A DNA stretch of 64,000 nt from NORP309 sp964352735. GTDB lineage: Bacteria > Pseudomonadota > Gammaproteobacteria > Xanthomonadales > Marinicellaceae. The stretch covers positions 1 through 64,000 of the forward strand of contig CAYGTC010000004.1 of NCBI GenBank assembly GCA_964352735.1, written 5' to 3'. The notes below the pieces were generated by a model. It saw nothing but the letters and a program-made list of their open reading frames with translations, searched no databases and had not been told where the DNA came from. Both the position numbers and the translations under genes were made by a program. Of the stretch, positions 9,278 through 18,726 are shown one piece after another. Within the stretch, counting starts at the first letter, position 1; every line of letters starts with the position of its first letter.

Positions 9278-9921
9278 ATTTTATTGATGAAATTAATAAT
9301 TTAGATTATTCCAACCCTGGTGGTTTCCCATCATGGGTCAAAGTGGCTGCTGTGATTATTTTAATGGTTGTTATTGGTGGAGCGGGTTATGCTTTTAAAA
9401 TTAAAGACCAAATGACAACGCTTAAAAATGCTGAAACTGTTGAGAGATCAGAAAAAACCACTTTTAAAATCAAACAAAAGAAAGCTTCACAACTACCAGC
9501 ATACAAAAAACAGTTGGAAGAAATGAAAATTATCCTCAATTCAATGTTGAGACAGTTGCCAAGTAAAAATGAAATGTCAGACTTAATTGTAGATGTTTCA
9601 CAAACGGCTTTAGCCAGCGGCATTGACAATGAGTTGTTTGAACCTGGTAATGAGATCTTGAAAGACTTCTATGCTGAAAAACCCATCTCGCTGAGAATGG
9701 TTGGTAAATATCATCAGTTTGGCGAATTTGTCAGTGGCGTGGCCTCATTACCAAGAGTTGTGATATTGACCATGCATGACATCTCATTGAAGCCAGTTGA
9801 TGATCAAAGTGGCGTACTGTTATTAGAAGGTACGGCCAAAACTTACCGTTATTTGGATGAAGATGAACAAGCTGAAATGGATGCTCAGTTGGAAGCAGAG
9901 CAAGCCAAGAGGAAAAAATAG
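9274..9921 (+). CDS. pilO: type IV pilus assembly protein PilO
   Basis: PilO, 215 residues, pairs with PilN in the periplasm. One membrane helix is at about residues 22-42, followed by a long coiled coil and the typical core with FEPGNE and the family's KPISLRMVGKYHQFGEFVSGVASLPRVV segment. The start is a GTG overlapping the pilN stop by four bases. The Glu/Lys-rich tail is ordinary for the family. Confidence 0.94.
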   Translation: MNFIDEINNLDYSNPGGFPSWVKVAAVIILMVVIGGAGYAFKIKDQMTTLKNAETVERSEKTTFKIKQKKASQLPAYKKQLEEMKIILNSMLRQLPSKNEMSDLIVDVSQTALASGIDNELFEPGNEILKDFYAEKPISLRMVGKYHQFGEFVSGVASLPRVVILTMHDISLKPVDDQSGVLLLEGTAKTYRYLDEDEQAEMDAQLEAEQAKRKK

Positions 9922-9924
9922 ACT

Positions 9925-10455
9925 ATGAATATTGTTAAAACATTGATAGTAATCATCTCAGTGCTGGCTTTGATTTCATGTAAAAAAGACATGTCAGATT
10001 TGGATGCTTATTTTAAAGATGCTAAATTGACGCCAGCAAAGCCAATTGAGCCATTGCCTGAGATTAACTCGCCAGAAATATTTTTGTATGATGCTGAAGA
10101 TTTGAGAGATCCTTTTTCAAACGATTTACAGTTATTAGATGATCCGAATATTGACTCAGTTGATGTTGTAGAAGGCGATGGGCCAGATTTAAATAGAAGA
10201 AAAGAAATTTTAGAAAACTTCCCGCTTGATAGCTTGTATATGGTTGGTACCTATTTACAGGATGACAGTTATTGGGGGCTGATAGAAGATCCTGAGGGAG
10301 TCATTCATCGAGTGTCCTTGAATGAGCACATAGGTCAAAATTACGGAGAGATCATTGAAATTAATGAAGATCAGATAGATGTTTCTGAGTGGGTTTCAGA
10401 TGGTTTAGGCGGATGGACGAAAAGAGAAGCCAGTATCGCTTTGAGAGAAGAATAA
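9925..10455 (+). CDS. pilP: type IV pilus lipoprotein PilP
   Basis: PilP, 176 residues, is an inner-membrane-anchored lipoprotein that links PilNO to the secretin PilQ. A lipobox (LALISC, lipidated Cys at about 20) follows a short hydrophobic signal. The homology-region beta domain, including LRDPF near residue 54 and SLYMVGTYLQDDSYWGLIEDPEG, is recognisable. It starts three bases after pilO, and its stop shares a base with an ATG for pilQ at 10455. Confidence 0.93.
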   Translation: MNIVKTLIVIISVLALISCKKDMSDLDAYFKDAKLTPAKPIEPLPEINSPEIFLYDAEDLRDPFSNDLQLLDDPNIDSVDVVEGDGPDLNRRKEILENFPLDSLYMVGTYLQDDSYWGLIEDPEGVIHRVSLNEHIGQNYGEIIEINEDQIDVSEWVSDGLGGWTKREASIALREE

Positions 10456-10523
10456 TGAGAGTATTTGTGGATAGACGCAGAAAGATTGAAACATTAAATG
10501 TTAAGAAAGGGTTTGGAGATAGA

Positions 10524-12677
10524 ATGAAATCAATAAATTGTAAACATAATAAATGGTCAAATATTTTATTTGCTGCATTGCTTATTATGATGTCTTCATC
10601 ACTTTGGGCACAGTTGAATCTGGAATCAGTCGATTACAACAGCCAATTGAATGGAGATGTTGAATTTAAGTTTCTGTTTGATGGCAATGTGAGTAAACCA
10701 GAAGTTTTTATGACGAATCAGCCTTCGCGCTTGGCTTTTGATTTAGAAGGGGTTTTTAATAAATCAGGTGTCAAGTTATTGTCCATAGCACAAGGCAATA
10801 CCAAGAGTATTCGTATCGTTTCTACCAGCACTAAGACTCGTGCTGTGATTGATTTATTGCAATCCTCACACCACGATGTGATGGTCAACGGTAATGAGTT
10901 AATTGTCATGGTTAAGGGTAATAAAAAATCCTCATCAATTCAATCAGATAATAACTATGCCATTGAAAATATAGACTTTAGAAGAGGTACAGATGGACAA
11001 GGCAAAGTCATCATATCGTTTAATAAGCCAGGAGCGATTGTAAACCTCAGAGAATCAGCTGATAAAATCAAACTGATGATCAATTCAACCAGTCTACCTG
11101 ATGAGTTCAATAACAAGTTGGATGTTATAGACTTCGCTACACCCATCAGTTTTATCGATGCAAGAAGCAGAAATGGTAATGTCAATATTGACATTAAGGC
11201 AGAAGGTCAATATGAACAATTAGCTTATCAAACTGGCAGTCAATATGTCGTTGAAGTGGTAGAGAAAGAAGCTGAAATTGACAACAGTGCTCAGTTATTG
11301 GATCAAGAAGTTGAGTATATTGGTAATAAAGTATCATTTAACTTTCAAGACATTCCTGTCAGATCTGTATTACAGTTGATTGCGGATGCTTCACAATTAA
11401 ACTTGGTGGTTGCAGATACTGTACAAGGTAATGTTACACTCAGACTTAATAATGTTCCTTGGGATCAGGCCTTAGATATAGTATTGAACAGTAAGCAACT
11501 GGATAAAAGGCAGAAAGACAATGTGATTTGGATTGCTCCAGCACAGGAAATTGCTGATCGTGAACAGCAAAAACTCCTCTCCCTTAAAGAGAAAGAAGAA
11601 TTTGAGCCATTAAAAACCATATATATTCAGGTTAATTATGCTAAAGCTGAAGAATTGGCTGATTTGTTACAAGGTGGTGACAATGCAAACAGCGATGTTG
11701 AAGGCGCTATACTATCAGCCAGAGGGTCTGTAACTTTTGAAGAAAGAACCAATATTTTATTGGTTTCGGATGTGCCTGATAGATTAATCGTGGTAGAAGA
11801 GTTGGTAAAAGCACTTGACGTTGCTGTTAAACAAGTACAAATTGAAACCCGTATCGTTGTTGCTACTGATGATTTCGGTGATGAGCTGGGCGTTAGATTT
11901 GGTGTTAGTGGCTCTAGACAAGACAAGCATGGCAACATCATAAGTACTGGCGGCTCTCTAGAGGCGTTGGATAGACTTAATTCAACAGCCATTAATAACA
12001 GAATAAACAGTCAAAATGGTTCTGGTTTGCCAAACTTTACCCCTGGCATTAATGGTCAACCAATTCTTGGACCAGCTTTGGGTGAAAGATTGAATGTTAA
12101 TTTACCATCAGTATCAAGTAATGCTTCAAAATGGGCATTCAGTATATTAGCGGCTGATTATTTATTGGACTTAGAGTTGTCAGCGCTTGAAACTGAAGGC
12201 CGTGGTGAAGTGATATCAACACCTAGAGTAGTGGCGACCAATCAAAAAGAGGCTTCTATCAAACAGGGTGTTGAAATACCGTTTGAACAAGCCACAGCCA
12301 GTGGAGCAACGTCAATTGTATTTAAGGAAGCAGTATTATCATTGATTGTTACGCCATTAATCACTCCTGATGACAGAGTTGACTTAACTCTTGAAGTTAA
12401 TAAAGACTCAATTGGTGAAAATGTGCCTACTTCATTGGGTGGTAGTATTCCTTCAATTGATACGAGATCCGTTGAAACACGGGTATTGGTTGACAATGGC
12501 CAAACAATTGTATTGGGCGGTATTTATGAGCAAATCAGAAGAACTGATAGGTCAAAAACGCCATTTTTGGGTGATATCCCTGGTTTAGGCGTAATGTTCA
12601 GAAATAAAAGCATTCAAAATGATAAATCAGAGTTGCTGATATTTGTAACTCCAACAATAATAAAAGAGAGTTTGTAA
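10524..12677 (+). CDS. pilQ: type IV pilus secretin PilQ
   Basis: PilQ, 717 residues from this start, forms the outer-membrane secretin channel for the pilus. After a signal peptide ending SSLWAQ come two AMIN-like peptidoglycan-binding domains (about 30-280), an STN/N0 domain (NVPWDQALDIVL), an N1 domain, and the secretin domain starting VQIETRIVV and ending in a canonical VLGGIYE..FLGDIPGLGVMFR segment. The ATG at 10524 has GGAG five bases upstream and gives a clean signal peptide; an in-frame ATG at 10455 would add 23 residues. Domain boundaries are by eye. Confidence 0.95.
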   Translation: MKSINCKHNKWSNILFAALLIMMSSSLWAQLNLESVDYNSQLNGDVEFKFLFDGNVSKPEVFMTNQPSRLAFDLEGVFNKSGVKLLSIAQGNTKSIRIVSTSTKTRAVIDLLQSSHHDVMVNGNELIVMVKGNKKSSSIQSDNNYAIENIDFRRGTDGQGKVIISFNKPGAIVNLRESADKIKLMINSTSLPDEFNNKLDVIDFATPISFIDARSRNGNVNIDIKAEGQYEQLAYQTGSQYVVEVVEKEAEIDNSAQLLDQEVEYIGNKVSFNFQDIPVRSVLQLIADASQLNLVVADTVQGNVTLRLNNVPWDQALDIVLNSKQLDKRQKDNVIWIAPAQEIADREQQKLLSLKEKEEFEPLKTIYIQVNYAKAEELADLLQGGDNANSDVEGAILSARGSVTFEERTNILLVSDVPDRLIVVEELVKALDVAVKQVQIETRIVVATDDFGDELGVRFGVSGSRQDKHGNIISTGGSLEALDRLNSTAINNRINSQNGSGLPNFTPGINGQPILGPALGERLNVNLPSVSSNASKWAFSILAADYLLDLELSALETEGRGEVISTPRVVATNQKEASIKQGVEIPFEQATASGATSIVFKEAVLSLIVTPLITPDDRVDLTLEVNKDSIGENVPTSLGGSIPSIDTRSVETRVLVDNGQTIVLGGIYEQIRRTDRSKTPFLGDIPGLGVMFRNKSIQNDKSELLIFVTPTIIKESL

Positions 12678-12711
12678 AGTGATATTAAAGAATTCAAAAG
12701 GTATTAATACA

Positions 12712-15711
12712 ATGAAAAAAACAATATTGACGTTTTTACTATTAGCAATGGTGATTGCTTTGACCTCATGTGGAGGAGGCGGTGGGGGTGCCACTGGAGG
12801 TGGTCAGCCCAATAACCCGCCACCAACAGGTTTTACTGTTACCTTAACTCCGTTGGTTACTTCATTACCAGCCAATTCGCTTGCTTATCCAATATTTGTT
12901 GGTTCCCCTTTCATCACCCAAGTTGATGTCAGAGTGAGGTTCCCAAATGGAACTGTTGCACCTGATGGAACTGTTGTCAATTTATCAAGCAACAATGTAG
13001 ATGTTTCTTTTATATCTATTCCTGATGATCCAAATACACAAGACATTAATGAATTTACGACAGCATGGGTCACACAAAATCAACCTACAGTTGGAGGCGT
13101 GGCAACATTTTTCCTACATGCTGGAAATACACCTGGAACAGCACGATATACCGCATCCGCATCATCTGCTAATGTAACCTATGCTGGCACGCTTGATTTT
13201 ACTGTGGCACAAGGCCCAGATCCAACAGTTGAGCAGTTAACTGTACAAAGGGGCAGGGATACACTGCCTGTCAACTTGCTTGGAACACCATTTTTTAATG
13301 GAACGCCGTTTATGACAGAAGCCAATATTCAATTCAGAGATGTATTCGGTAATTTTACCAATCCTGATGTTGGCGAAAATGATTTTTCATCTGTTTCGGT
13401 TTCTATTAATCCTGCAACAGTTATGTTTTTCACCACACCAGATTATCCTGATACAGAAGATGTCAATGAGTTTGAGGTACCGTTAGCTCAAGGACAAGTC
13501 AGGATGGCCGCTGGGCAAGGTAACTTGTTCTTGTTTTCAAGAAATATCCCAGGTGTGGCGACAGTGACAGTTTCAGCGATCGAAGCTGGTTCTGGTAGAG
13601 AATTAACATACCAATTCCAAATGGAAGTTGTCAGTGGCAATAACCCTGGTATTCCTGCTGCGATTTCCGTCAATAATAATGGAGGTGTTTTATACGTTAA
13701 TGGTTCATCTGGAGCCTCAAGTAGAGACCTAAATATTACTGTTACCAGTGGAGGCGGTAGTTTTGTCGATGACCCTCAGGTAAACAATGTCAGATTGTCA
13801 ATCGTTACAGACGGACCAGACAGTGGTGAAGTGTTAAGCGGTGTTAATGTTACAGGAAATTCAGTTCAAGGGAGAACCATTAATATTGCAACTACTAATG
13901 GAATTACCAATGCATTGGTTAACAGTGGATCGAATCCGAATACAATCACTTTATCAGCAACAGTAGATAGAGCCGATAATAACGTCGATAATGGTATTCA
14001 AGACGCCATCACCAGTGTGACATCATATATTGTCAGTGATGGTGCTTTACATGCATTAGATTTAACCAGCCCATCACTTGATGCGATAGTAGTTAATGCA
14101 TCTGAAACTAATGAAGATGGCACTATTTCCTTACAAGACGGTACATATAGCTTGGTGATCAGTGCTGTTGCAACAGATAAATCAGGTAACCCTGCATTAC
14201 CACAAACTTTACAGTTTGGTATGATAAATAGCCCGCTAGTAGGTTATCCAGAAAATGGTGCGGGTAGTTTTGTTCATTCTTCGCTAGACGGTGATCCTCA
14301 AGAAGGTGGTGCCTTATTTACTTCGCAAAGTGGACGTTTTATTACATCAGCTGGTGGAGTTCGTTTGTCAGATACTTTAGTAGTTTTTGGTGAAGAATCA
14401 TTAGGTAATGAAGATTTGGAAAGTGCCGTTACTGTTGCTTCAGTTAATTCTGAGACCAGTTTGTCTATCGTGGAACGCTTTAATAGAAACGATGGTTCTG
14501 GTAATATTAATAATGATTTTGGTGTATTACCCTATGCTATTGGTAGAGCTGTTGATGGAAATATTACCGCTACAGCAGTTATTAATGAGCTTGGTGTTGC
14601 TACAACAACATTGAATTATCCAGTTTCTAATCTAGGACAATTGGCAGCTATATTTGTTAAAGGCGAAGGTGAGTTAATTAATGGTGTTACAAGAACAGTT
14701 ACAGACGTTGAATTAACAGCTTTTCCTGGTGTAGAAGGATTTAATGATCAATCCAGTCTTTTAACTGTATCACCAAATGTTATTCCTGGAAATGTTAGTG
14801 ATATCCCATTTGTAGTGTGCCTTGTTGATTCTGCCAGAAATCCATTACCAGGCAGGGCAGTTGGGTTCTCTTATGTAGGATCCAATGGACAAGGTATTAT
14901 TGATGGTCAATCAACTTCGGGAACACTGGATCAATTAACTGGTAGAAATGGTTGTACAACTGGTTTGGTAACTACCATTGGAGTTTTACCCGATGGTGGC
15001 AATGCAGATCAGGTTGGCTTTAATTTCTTCTCAGGAACCATCACATGTGAGTTAGAAGCAAATCAAGAAGTTTGTATGCGAGTTGTGGCTTCAAATGATG
15101 GGGTTCTTAATGCTAATCCATCATCATTTATTGGTCGAGGTACAGTTGATATAGTATTGACTCTTTATGATGGAGCAGGTAGAGTAATTGAAGGCGCATC
15201 TATTGCTGGTTCATGTGAACAAGTTGATGGTGGTTCTTTAGGTATTATCTCAGGCCCAACAGTAACCGATGAAAATGGACAGTCATTTGCCACTGTAACT
15301 GTGGCATTGGATTCTCCAGATGGAGGTTCGGATGGTAGTTGTACTTTTGCTACAGCGTCAGGCATGCCTGAAGTTGAGGTCAACTTTTCTGGCGGTGATT
15401 CTTGTCAATTGGTTAACCCAAGCCCTGCACCACCACCAGGGGCTTGTGTTGTGGAGGAGTTTATTATTGGTGGAAATGTGACTGGATACAATTCTGTTGA
15501 TCCTTTAGTTCTGAGAAATAACAATACAAGTACAGCCGTTGTTCTTGCTGATGGGCCTTTTGAGTTTCCTCCACAGCCTTCAGGTACCATATATAATGTT
15601 ACTGTACAAACGCAACCATCTGGACAAACTTGTTCTGTTGCTGGTGGTCAAGGTGTTGTGACTACAGCTGATGTTTCAAATGTATTGGTGACTTGTACAG
15701 ATATTCCATAA
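12712..15711 (+). CDS. large Gly-rich, Ig-like repeat lipoprotein downstream of pilQ
   Basis: A 999-residue predicted lipoprotein; the lipobox LTSC places lipidated Cys at about 20, followed by a polyglycine run and an Asn/Pro-rich linker. The body is beta-rich, low in Lys and rich in Asn, Thr, Val and Gly, like adhesin or invasin Ig-like modules. Two tandem modules share a pattern: TSLPANSL..GSPFITQVDVRVRF with PDDPNTQDINEF, and DTLPVNLLGTPFFNGTPFMTEANIQF with PDYPDTEDVNEF. Several Cys pairs occur near the C-terminus. An in-frame GTG at 12679 exists, but ATG 12712 starts a proper lipoprotein signal. It lies 34 bases after pilQ, so it is probably in the pilus operon. Function unknown; adhesion or pilus accessory roles are inference. 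Confidence 0.8.
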   Translation: MKKTILTFLLLAMVIALTSCGGGGGGATGGGQPNNPPPTGFTVTLTPLVTSLPANSLAYPIFVGSPFITQVDVRVRFPNGTVAPDGTVVNLSSNNVDVSFISIPDDPNTQDINEFTTAWVTQNQPTVGGVATFFLHAGNTPGTARYTASASSANVTYAGTLDFTVAQGPDPTVEQLTVQRGRDTLPVNLLGTPFFNGTPFMTEANIQFRDVFGNFTNPDVGENDFSSVSVSINPATVMFFTTPDYPDTEDVNEFEVPLAQGQVRMAAGQGNLFLFSRNIPGVATVTVSAIEAGSGRELTYQFQMEVVSGNNPGIPAAISVNNNGGVLYVNGSSGASSRDLNITVTSGGGSFVDDPQVNNVRLSIVTDGPDSGEVLSGVNVTGNSVQGRTINIATTNGITNALVNSGSNPNTITLSATVDRADNNVDNGIQDAITSVTSYIVSDGALHALDLTSPSLDAIVVNASETNEDGTISLQDGTYSLVISAVATDKSGNPALPQTLQFGMINSPLVGYPENGAGSFVHSSLDGDPQEGGALFTSQSGRFITSAGGVRLSDTLVVFGEESLGNEDLESAVTVASVNSETSLSIVERFNRNDGSGNINNDFGVLPYAIGRAVDGNITATAVINELGVATTTLNYPVSNLGQLAAIFVKGEGELINGVTRTVTDVELTAFPGVEGFNDQSSLLTVSPNVIPGNVSDIPFVVCLVDSARNPLPGRAVGFSYVGSNGQGIIDGQSTSGTLDQLTGRNGCTTGLVTTIGVLPDGGNADQVGFNFFSGTITCELEANQEVCMRVVASNDGVLNANPSSFIGRGTVDIVLTLYDGAGRVIEGASIAGSCEQVDGGSLGIISGPTVTDENGQSFATVTVALDSPDGGSDGSCTFATASGMPEVEVNFSGGDSCQLVNPSPAPPPGACVVEEFIIGGNVTGYNSVDPLVLRNNNTSTAVVLADGPFEFPPQPSGTIYNVTVQTQPSGQTCSVAGGQGVVTTADVSNVLVTCTDIP

Positions 15712-15730
15712 ATAAAACTTACTTTATAAA

Positions 15731-15763
15731 AAAATGCAAACATTTAATGTTTGCATTTTTTTT
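15731..15763 (+). terminator. Rho-independent terminator after the pilus operon
   Basis: A perfect 11-bp stem, ATGCAAACATT with AATGTTTGCAT, has a tight loop and is followed by eight T residues. It starts about 20 bases after the lipoprotein stop and should end the pilM-lipoprotein transcript. The A run upstream makes it potentially bidirectional. Confidence 0.85.
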
Positions 15764-15808
15764 GTCTGAAATATTGGAATCATCAAAGAGAATGTTAATA
15801 TACAAGGC

Positions 15809-16696
15809 ATGAATTACCCAACTGTAAAACAATTACGATATTTTATTGCTCTAGTAGACAATAACCATTTTGGCAAGGCTGCAATGAGCTGTTTTGTATC
15901 ACAATCTGCCTTTTCAGTGGCCATTAAGGAGTTAGAAAGCACATTAAATGGGAGGTTAGTCGATCGCACCAATAAATCAGTAACAGTAACCAATCTGGGT
16001 AGAGAAACTTATATTCAAGCACAAATTGTCATGAAAGAACTGTCACGGTTGGTGGATATTTCAGAAGGCAACCGCAGTCCATTTACTGGAAAATTATCGA
16101 TGGGAGTGATTCCTACTATTGCGCCATTTTTAATTAATCAATTCATATTTTCCCTACAAGATGATTACCCTCAATTGGAGTTATCTGTCAATGAAGACAT
16201 GACTTTAAATTTGTATGATAAATTGATGAAAGGTGAATTGGATGTTATTTTGGTAGCATTACCGTATGAGTTAAAAAATACCGAATCATACACTTTATTC
16301 AATGATCGGTTTCATTTGGCATACCATCCTGACAGCGTATGGGTAAAAAAACAAGGGTCAAAAATTGTGCCCAATGATGAAAGTGTCTTATTATTGGAGG
16401 ATGGTCATTGTATGCGTGATCATGCTTTGAGTGCTTGTCAATTAAAAAGTTATGAAAAAATCAGTAAATACGTTGCAAGCAGTATGTTGACGTTGATTGA
16501 GATGGTGAAAAAAGACATTGGTGTTACTTTTATCCCTGAAATGTCTCTAGATTCATCGTTAATGACCAATGAAATTGCCATTCACAAGCTAGAAAAAGAC
16601 AGTTATCGTCAAATTGGTTTGGTGTGGAGAAAAGACAGTTCTAGAGCAAAAGAGTTCAAAATGCTGGGTGATTACATCATCACACACACGCAATAA
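15809..16696 (+). CDS. oxyR: LysR-family hydrogen peroxide regulator OxyR
   Basis: A 295-residue LysR-type regulator with an N-terminal winged helix-turn-helix (residues 4-62) and an effector domain. The OxyR redox signature LLLEDGHCMRDHALSAC carries Cys201 and Cys210, nine residues apart as in E. coli Cys199/Cys208, which form the regulatory disulfide on peroxide exposure. This makes OxyR much more likely than a generic LysR protein. The following EamA gene starts three bases after it. Confidence 0.88.
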   Translation: MNYPTVKQLRYFIALVDNNHFGKAAMSCFVSQSAFSVAIKELESTLNGRLVDRTNKSVTVTNLGRETYIQAQIVMKELSRLVDISEGNRSPFTGKLSMGVIPTIAPFLINQFIFSLQDDYPQLELSVNEDMTLNLYDKLMKGELDVILVALPYELKNTESYTLFNDRFHLAYHPDSVWVKKQGSKIVPNDESVLLLEDGHCMRDHALSACQLKSYEKISKYVASSMLTLIEMVKKDIGVTFIPEMSLDSSLMTNEIAIHKLEKDSYRQIGLVWRKDSSRAKEFKMLGDYIITHTQ

Positions 16697-16699
16697 ACC

Positions 16700-17584
16700 A
16701 TGGGTTTAGGTGAGTTTCTTTCATTGTTGTGTGCAATGTTATGGGCATTTGCTGTAATTCTTTATAAAAAAGCAGGAGATCATTTCAACGCCTACGAAAT
16801 GAATTTATTCAAATCAGTCTTTGTTTTGTTATTAATGATTCCAACAGTATTAATAACTGATGGTATGAAAATACCGACAATGGATATTTCTCAATTCAGT
16901 GTGATTTTTTTCAGTGGTTTTGTAGGAATCATGCTCGCTGACTTGTTTTATTTAAGGGCTTTACAATTGATTGGAGCCAGCCTCACAGGCATAACTGGTA
17001 GTCTATATAGCCCTTTTGTAGTCGTATTGTCAATGATGTTTTTGGGTGAGTATTTACAGACGTGGCAGTTTCTTGGGATGGCACTGGTGCTTTGCGGAGT
17101 TTTGTTAGTTGGCTATAGAAAAAAATCAAAAACAATTGAGCACCCACCTATTCAGGGTTTTATTTATGCAAGTTTAGGTGTTTTCTTTACAGCACTAGGA
17201 ATTGTTATTATTAAGCCTTTAAGTAATGATTTGCCTTTTTTCTGGATCATCTTACTGCGTTCGTTAGGTGGTTATATAACGATGGTCATATATGGAATTT
17301 TGCTAAAGAGATCATTATCAGTTTTTCATATCTTAAAAGCCACGGGTGGTCGTTGGTTAATTTTAGGGACATTTATAGGCCAATATTTATCAATGATGAT
17401 TTGGGTTGCAGGTTATAAATACACAAGTGCTTCGATTGCCTCAATTCTCAATGAAACAGCGTCAATCTTTATATTGATACTGTCATGGCTTATGTTAGGT
17501 GAACAGTTGACTGTTAGAAAGGTTATTGGCGTATTGGTGACAGTTATTGGTGTTTTGTTTGTTCTTAATATTGATTTTATCTGA
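16700..17584 (+). CDS. EamA/DMT-family transporter
   Basis: A 294-residue, roughly ten-helix membrane protein with two EamA repeats, each ending in a GEYLQTWQFLGMALVLCGVLLVG or GEQLTVRKVIGVLVTVIGVLFVL type segment. Family members export metabolites such as amino acids or nucleosides; no substrate can be assigned. It lies three bases after oxyR, so the two may be cotranscribed. Confidence 0.88.
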   Translation: MGLGEFLSLLCAMLWAFAVILYKKAGDHFNAYEMNLFKSVFVLLLMIPTVLITDGMKIPTMDISQFSVIFFSGFVGIMLADLFYLRALQLIGASLTGITGSLYSPFVVVLSMMFLGEYLQTWQFLGMALVLCGVLLVGYRKKSKTIEHPPIQGFIYASLGVFFTALGIVIIKPLSNDLPFFWIILLRSLGGYITMVIYGILLKRSLSVFHILKATGGRWLILGTFIGQYLSMMIWVAGYKYTSASIASILNETASIFILILSWLMLGEQLTVRKVIGVLVTVIGVLFVLNIDFI

Positions 17585-17673
17585 TAAGGCAAGAAATCTA
17601 ATAATTTCGTCGCATATCGGGCTATAAAAAAAGAACGTGTTATGTTAGTATATTAACCTATTATTAGGTGGTC

Positions 17674-18726
17674 ATGAAGATGCAGATGAATTATAAAGTG
17701 CTGATTGTTGATGATGTATCTGAAAATATTCAGATTGCCATGAATATCCTTAAAGAGCAGGGCTATGACTTTTCGTTTGCAGTAAACGGTAGTCAAGCTG
17801 TAGAATTAATTGAAAATAATCCTTATGATTTAATTCTTCTAGACGTGATGATGCCAGAAATGAATGGCTTCGAAGTGTGTAAATACCTCAAGAGTAAAAG
17901 TCAATACAAAGATATCCCAGTTATCTTTCTCACGGCAAGAACGGACATTGATTCAATCAACGAAGCATTTCAAGTTGGCGGCAGTGACTTTATTTCAAAA
18001 CCATTTCATCCTGAAGAACTGTTGGCACGTGTATCTATGCACTTAGAGTTGTATTCTGCGAAACAACAACTCAAGCATAAAAATGCATTACTATCAAATA
18101 AGATTGCAATGAAAGAGGCTCGCTTGAGCTCAGAAATTGATATTAATCAAAAAGAAATGCTCAGTATTTTAACTGAATTGATGGAAGCCACATCCGATGA
18201 GACAGGTCTACATTTGCATCGTGTTGCTGATATGTCCCGGTTGTTGGCGAGTTATCACCCCAGTTTATCTGAAGAAGATGTCAATATTGTTTATCATGCT
18301 GCGCCAATGCATGATATTGGTAAAATTGCCATACCGTTGACGATTTTACATAATCCAAATAAGTTAGATCCAGATCAACGCAAAATCATGAAAACGCATA
18401 CGACGCTTGCAGCAAAATTTTTGAGACACTCAGATCGAAAATTTATCAAAGCGGCATCAATGATTGCACATCAACATCATGAAAAATGGGATGGAACTGG
18501 TTATCCACAGGGATTGAAAGGTGAAGAAATACATCTTTTTGGGCGCATTGTAGCATTAGCAGATGTATTTGATGCTTTAACGCATGAGCGAAAATATAAA
18601 AAGGCTTGGAGTATTGAAGATTCACTAGATTATATTAAAAAAGATTCTGGTAAACATTTTGACCCATCATTGGTTCAAATATTAATTGACCATTTAGATG
18701 AATTTACACAAATCATTAAAAAATAG
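17674..18726 (+). CDS. response regulator with HD-GYP phosphodiesterase domain
   Basis: About 350 residues from ATG 17674. The receiver domain (about 5-125) has phospho-acceptor Asp57 in LILLDVMMP and the Lys of SKPFHPEE. A short coiled coil leads to an HD-GYP domain with HDIGK (His213-Asp214) and HHEKWDGTGYP (GYP at 276-278), so it should hydrolyse c-di-GMP to GMP when active. An AGGTGG ribosome site precedes several in-frame starts (GTG 17668, ATG 17674, ATG 17680). The 3' end overlaps the sensor kinase by 29 bases, strongly suggesting they act together. Confidence 0.93.
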   Translation: MKMQMNYKVLIVDDVSENIQIAMNILKEQGYDFSFAVNGSQAVELIENNPYDLILLDVMMPEMNGFEVCKYLKSKSQYKDIPVIFLTARTDIDSINEAFQVGGSDFISKPFHPEELLARVSMHLELYSAKQQLKHKNALLSNKIAMKEARLSSEIDINQKEMLSILTELMEATSDETGLHLHRVADMSRLLASYHPSLSEEDVNIVYHAAPMHDIGKIAIPLTILHNPNKLDPDQRKIMKTHTTLAAKFLRHSDRKFIKAASMIAHQHHEKWDGTGYPQGLKGEEIHLFGRIVALADVFDALTHERKYKKAWSIEDSLDYIKKDSGKHFDPSLVQILIDHLDEFTQIIKK

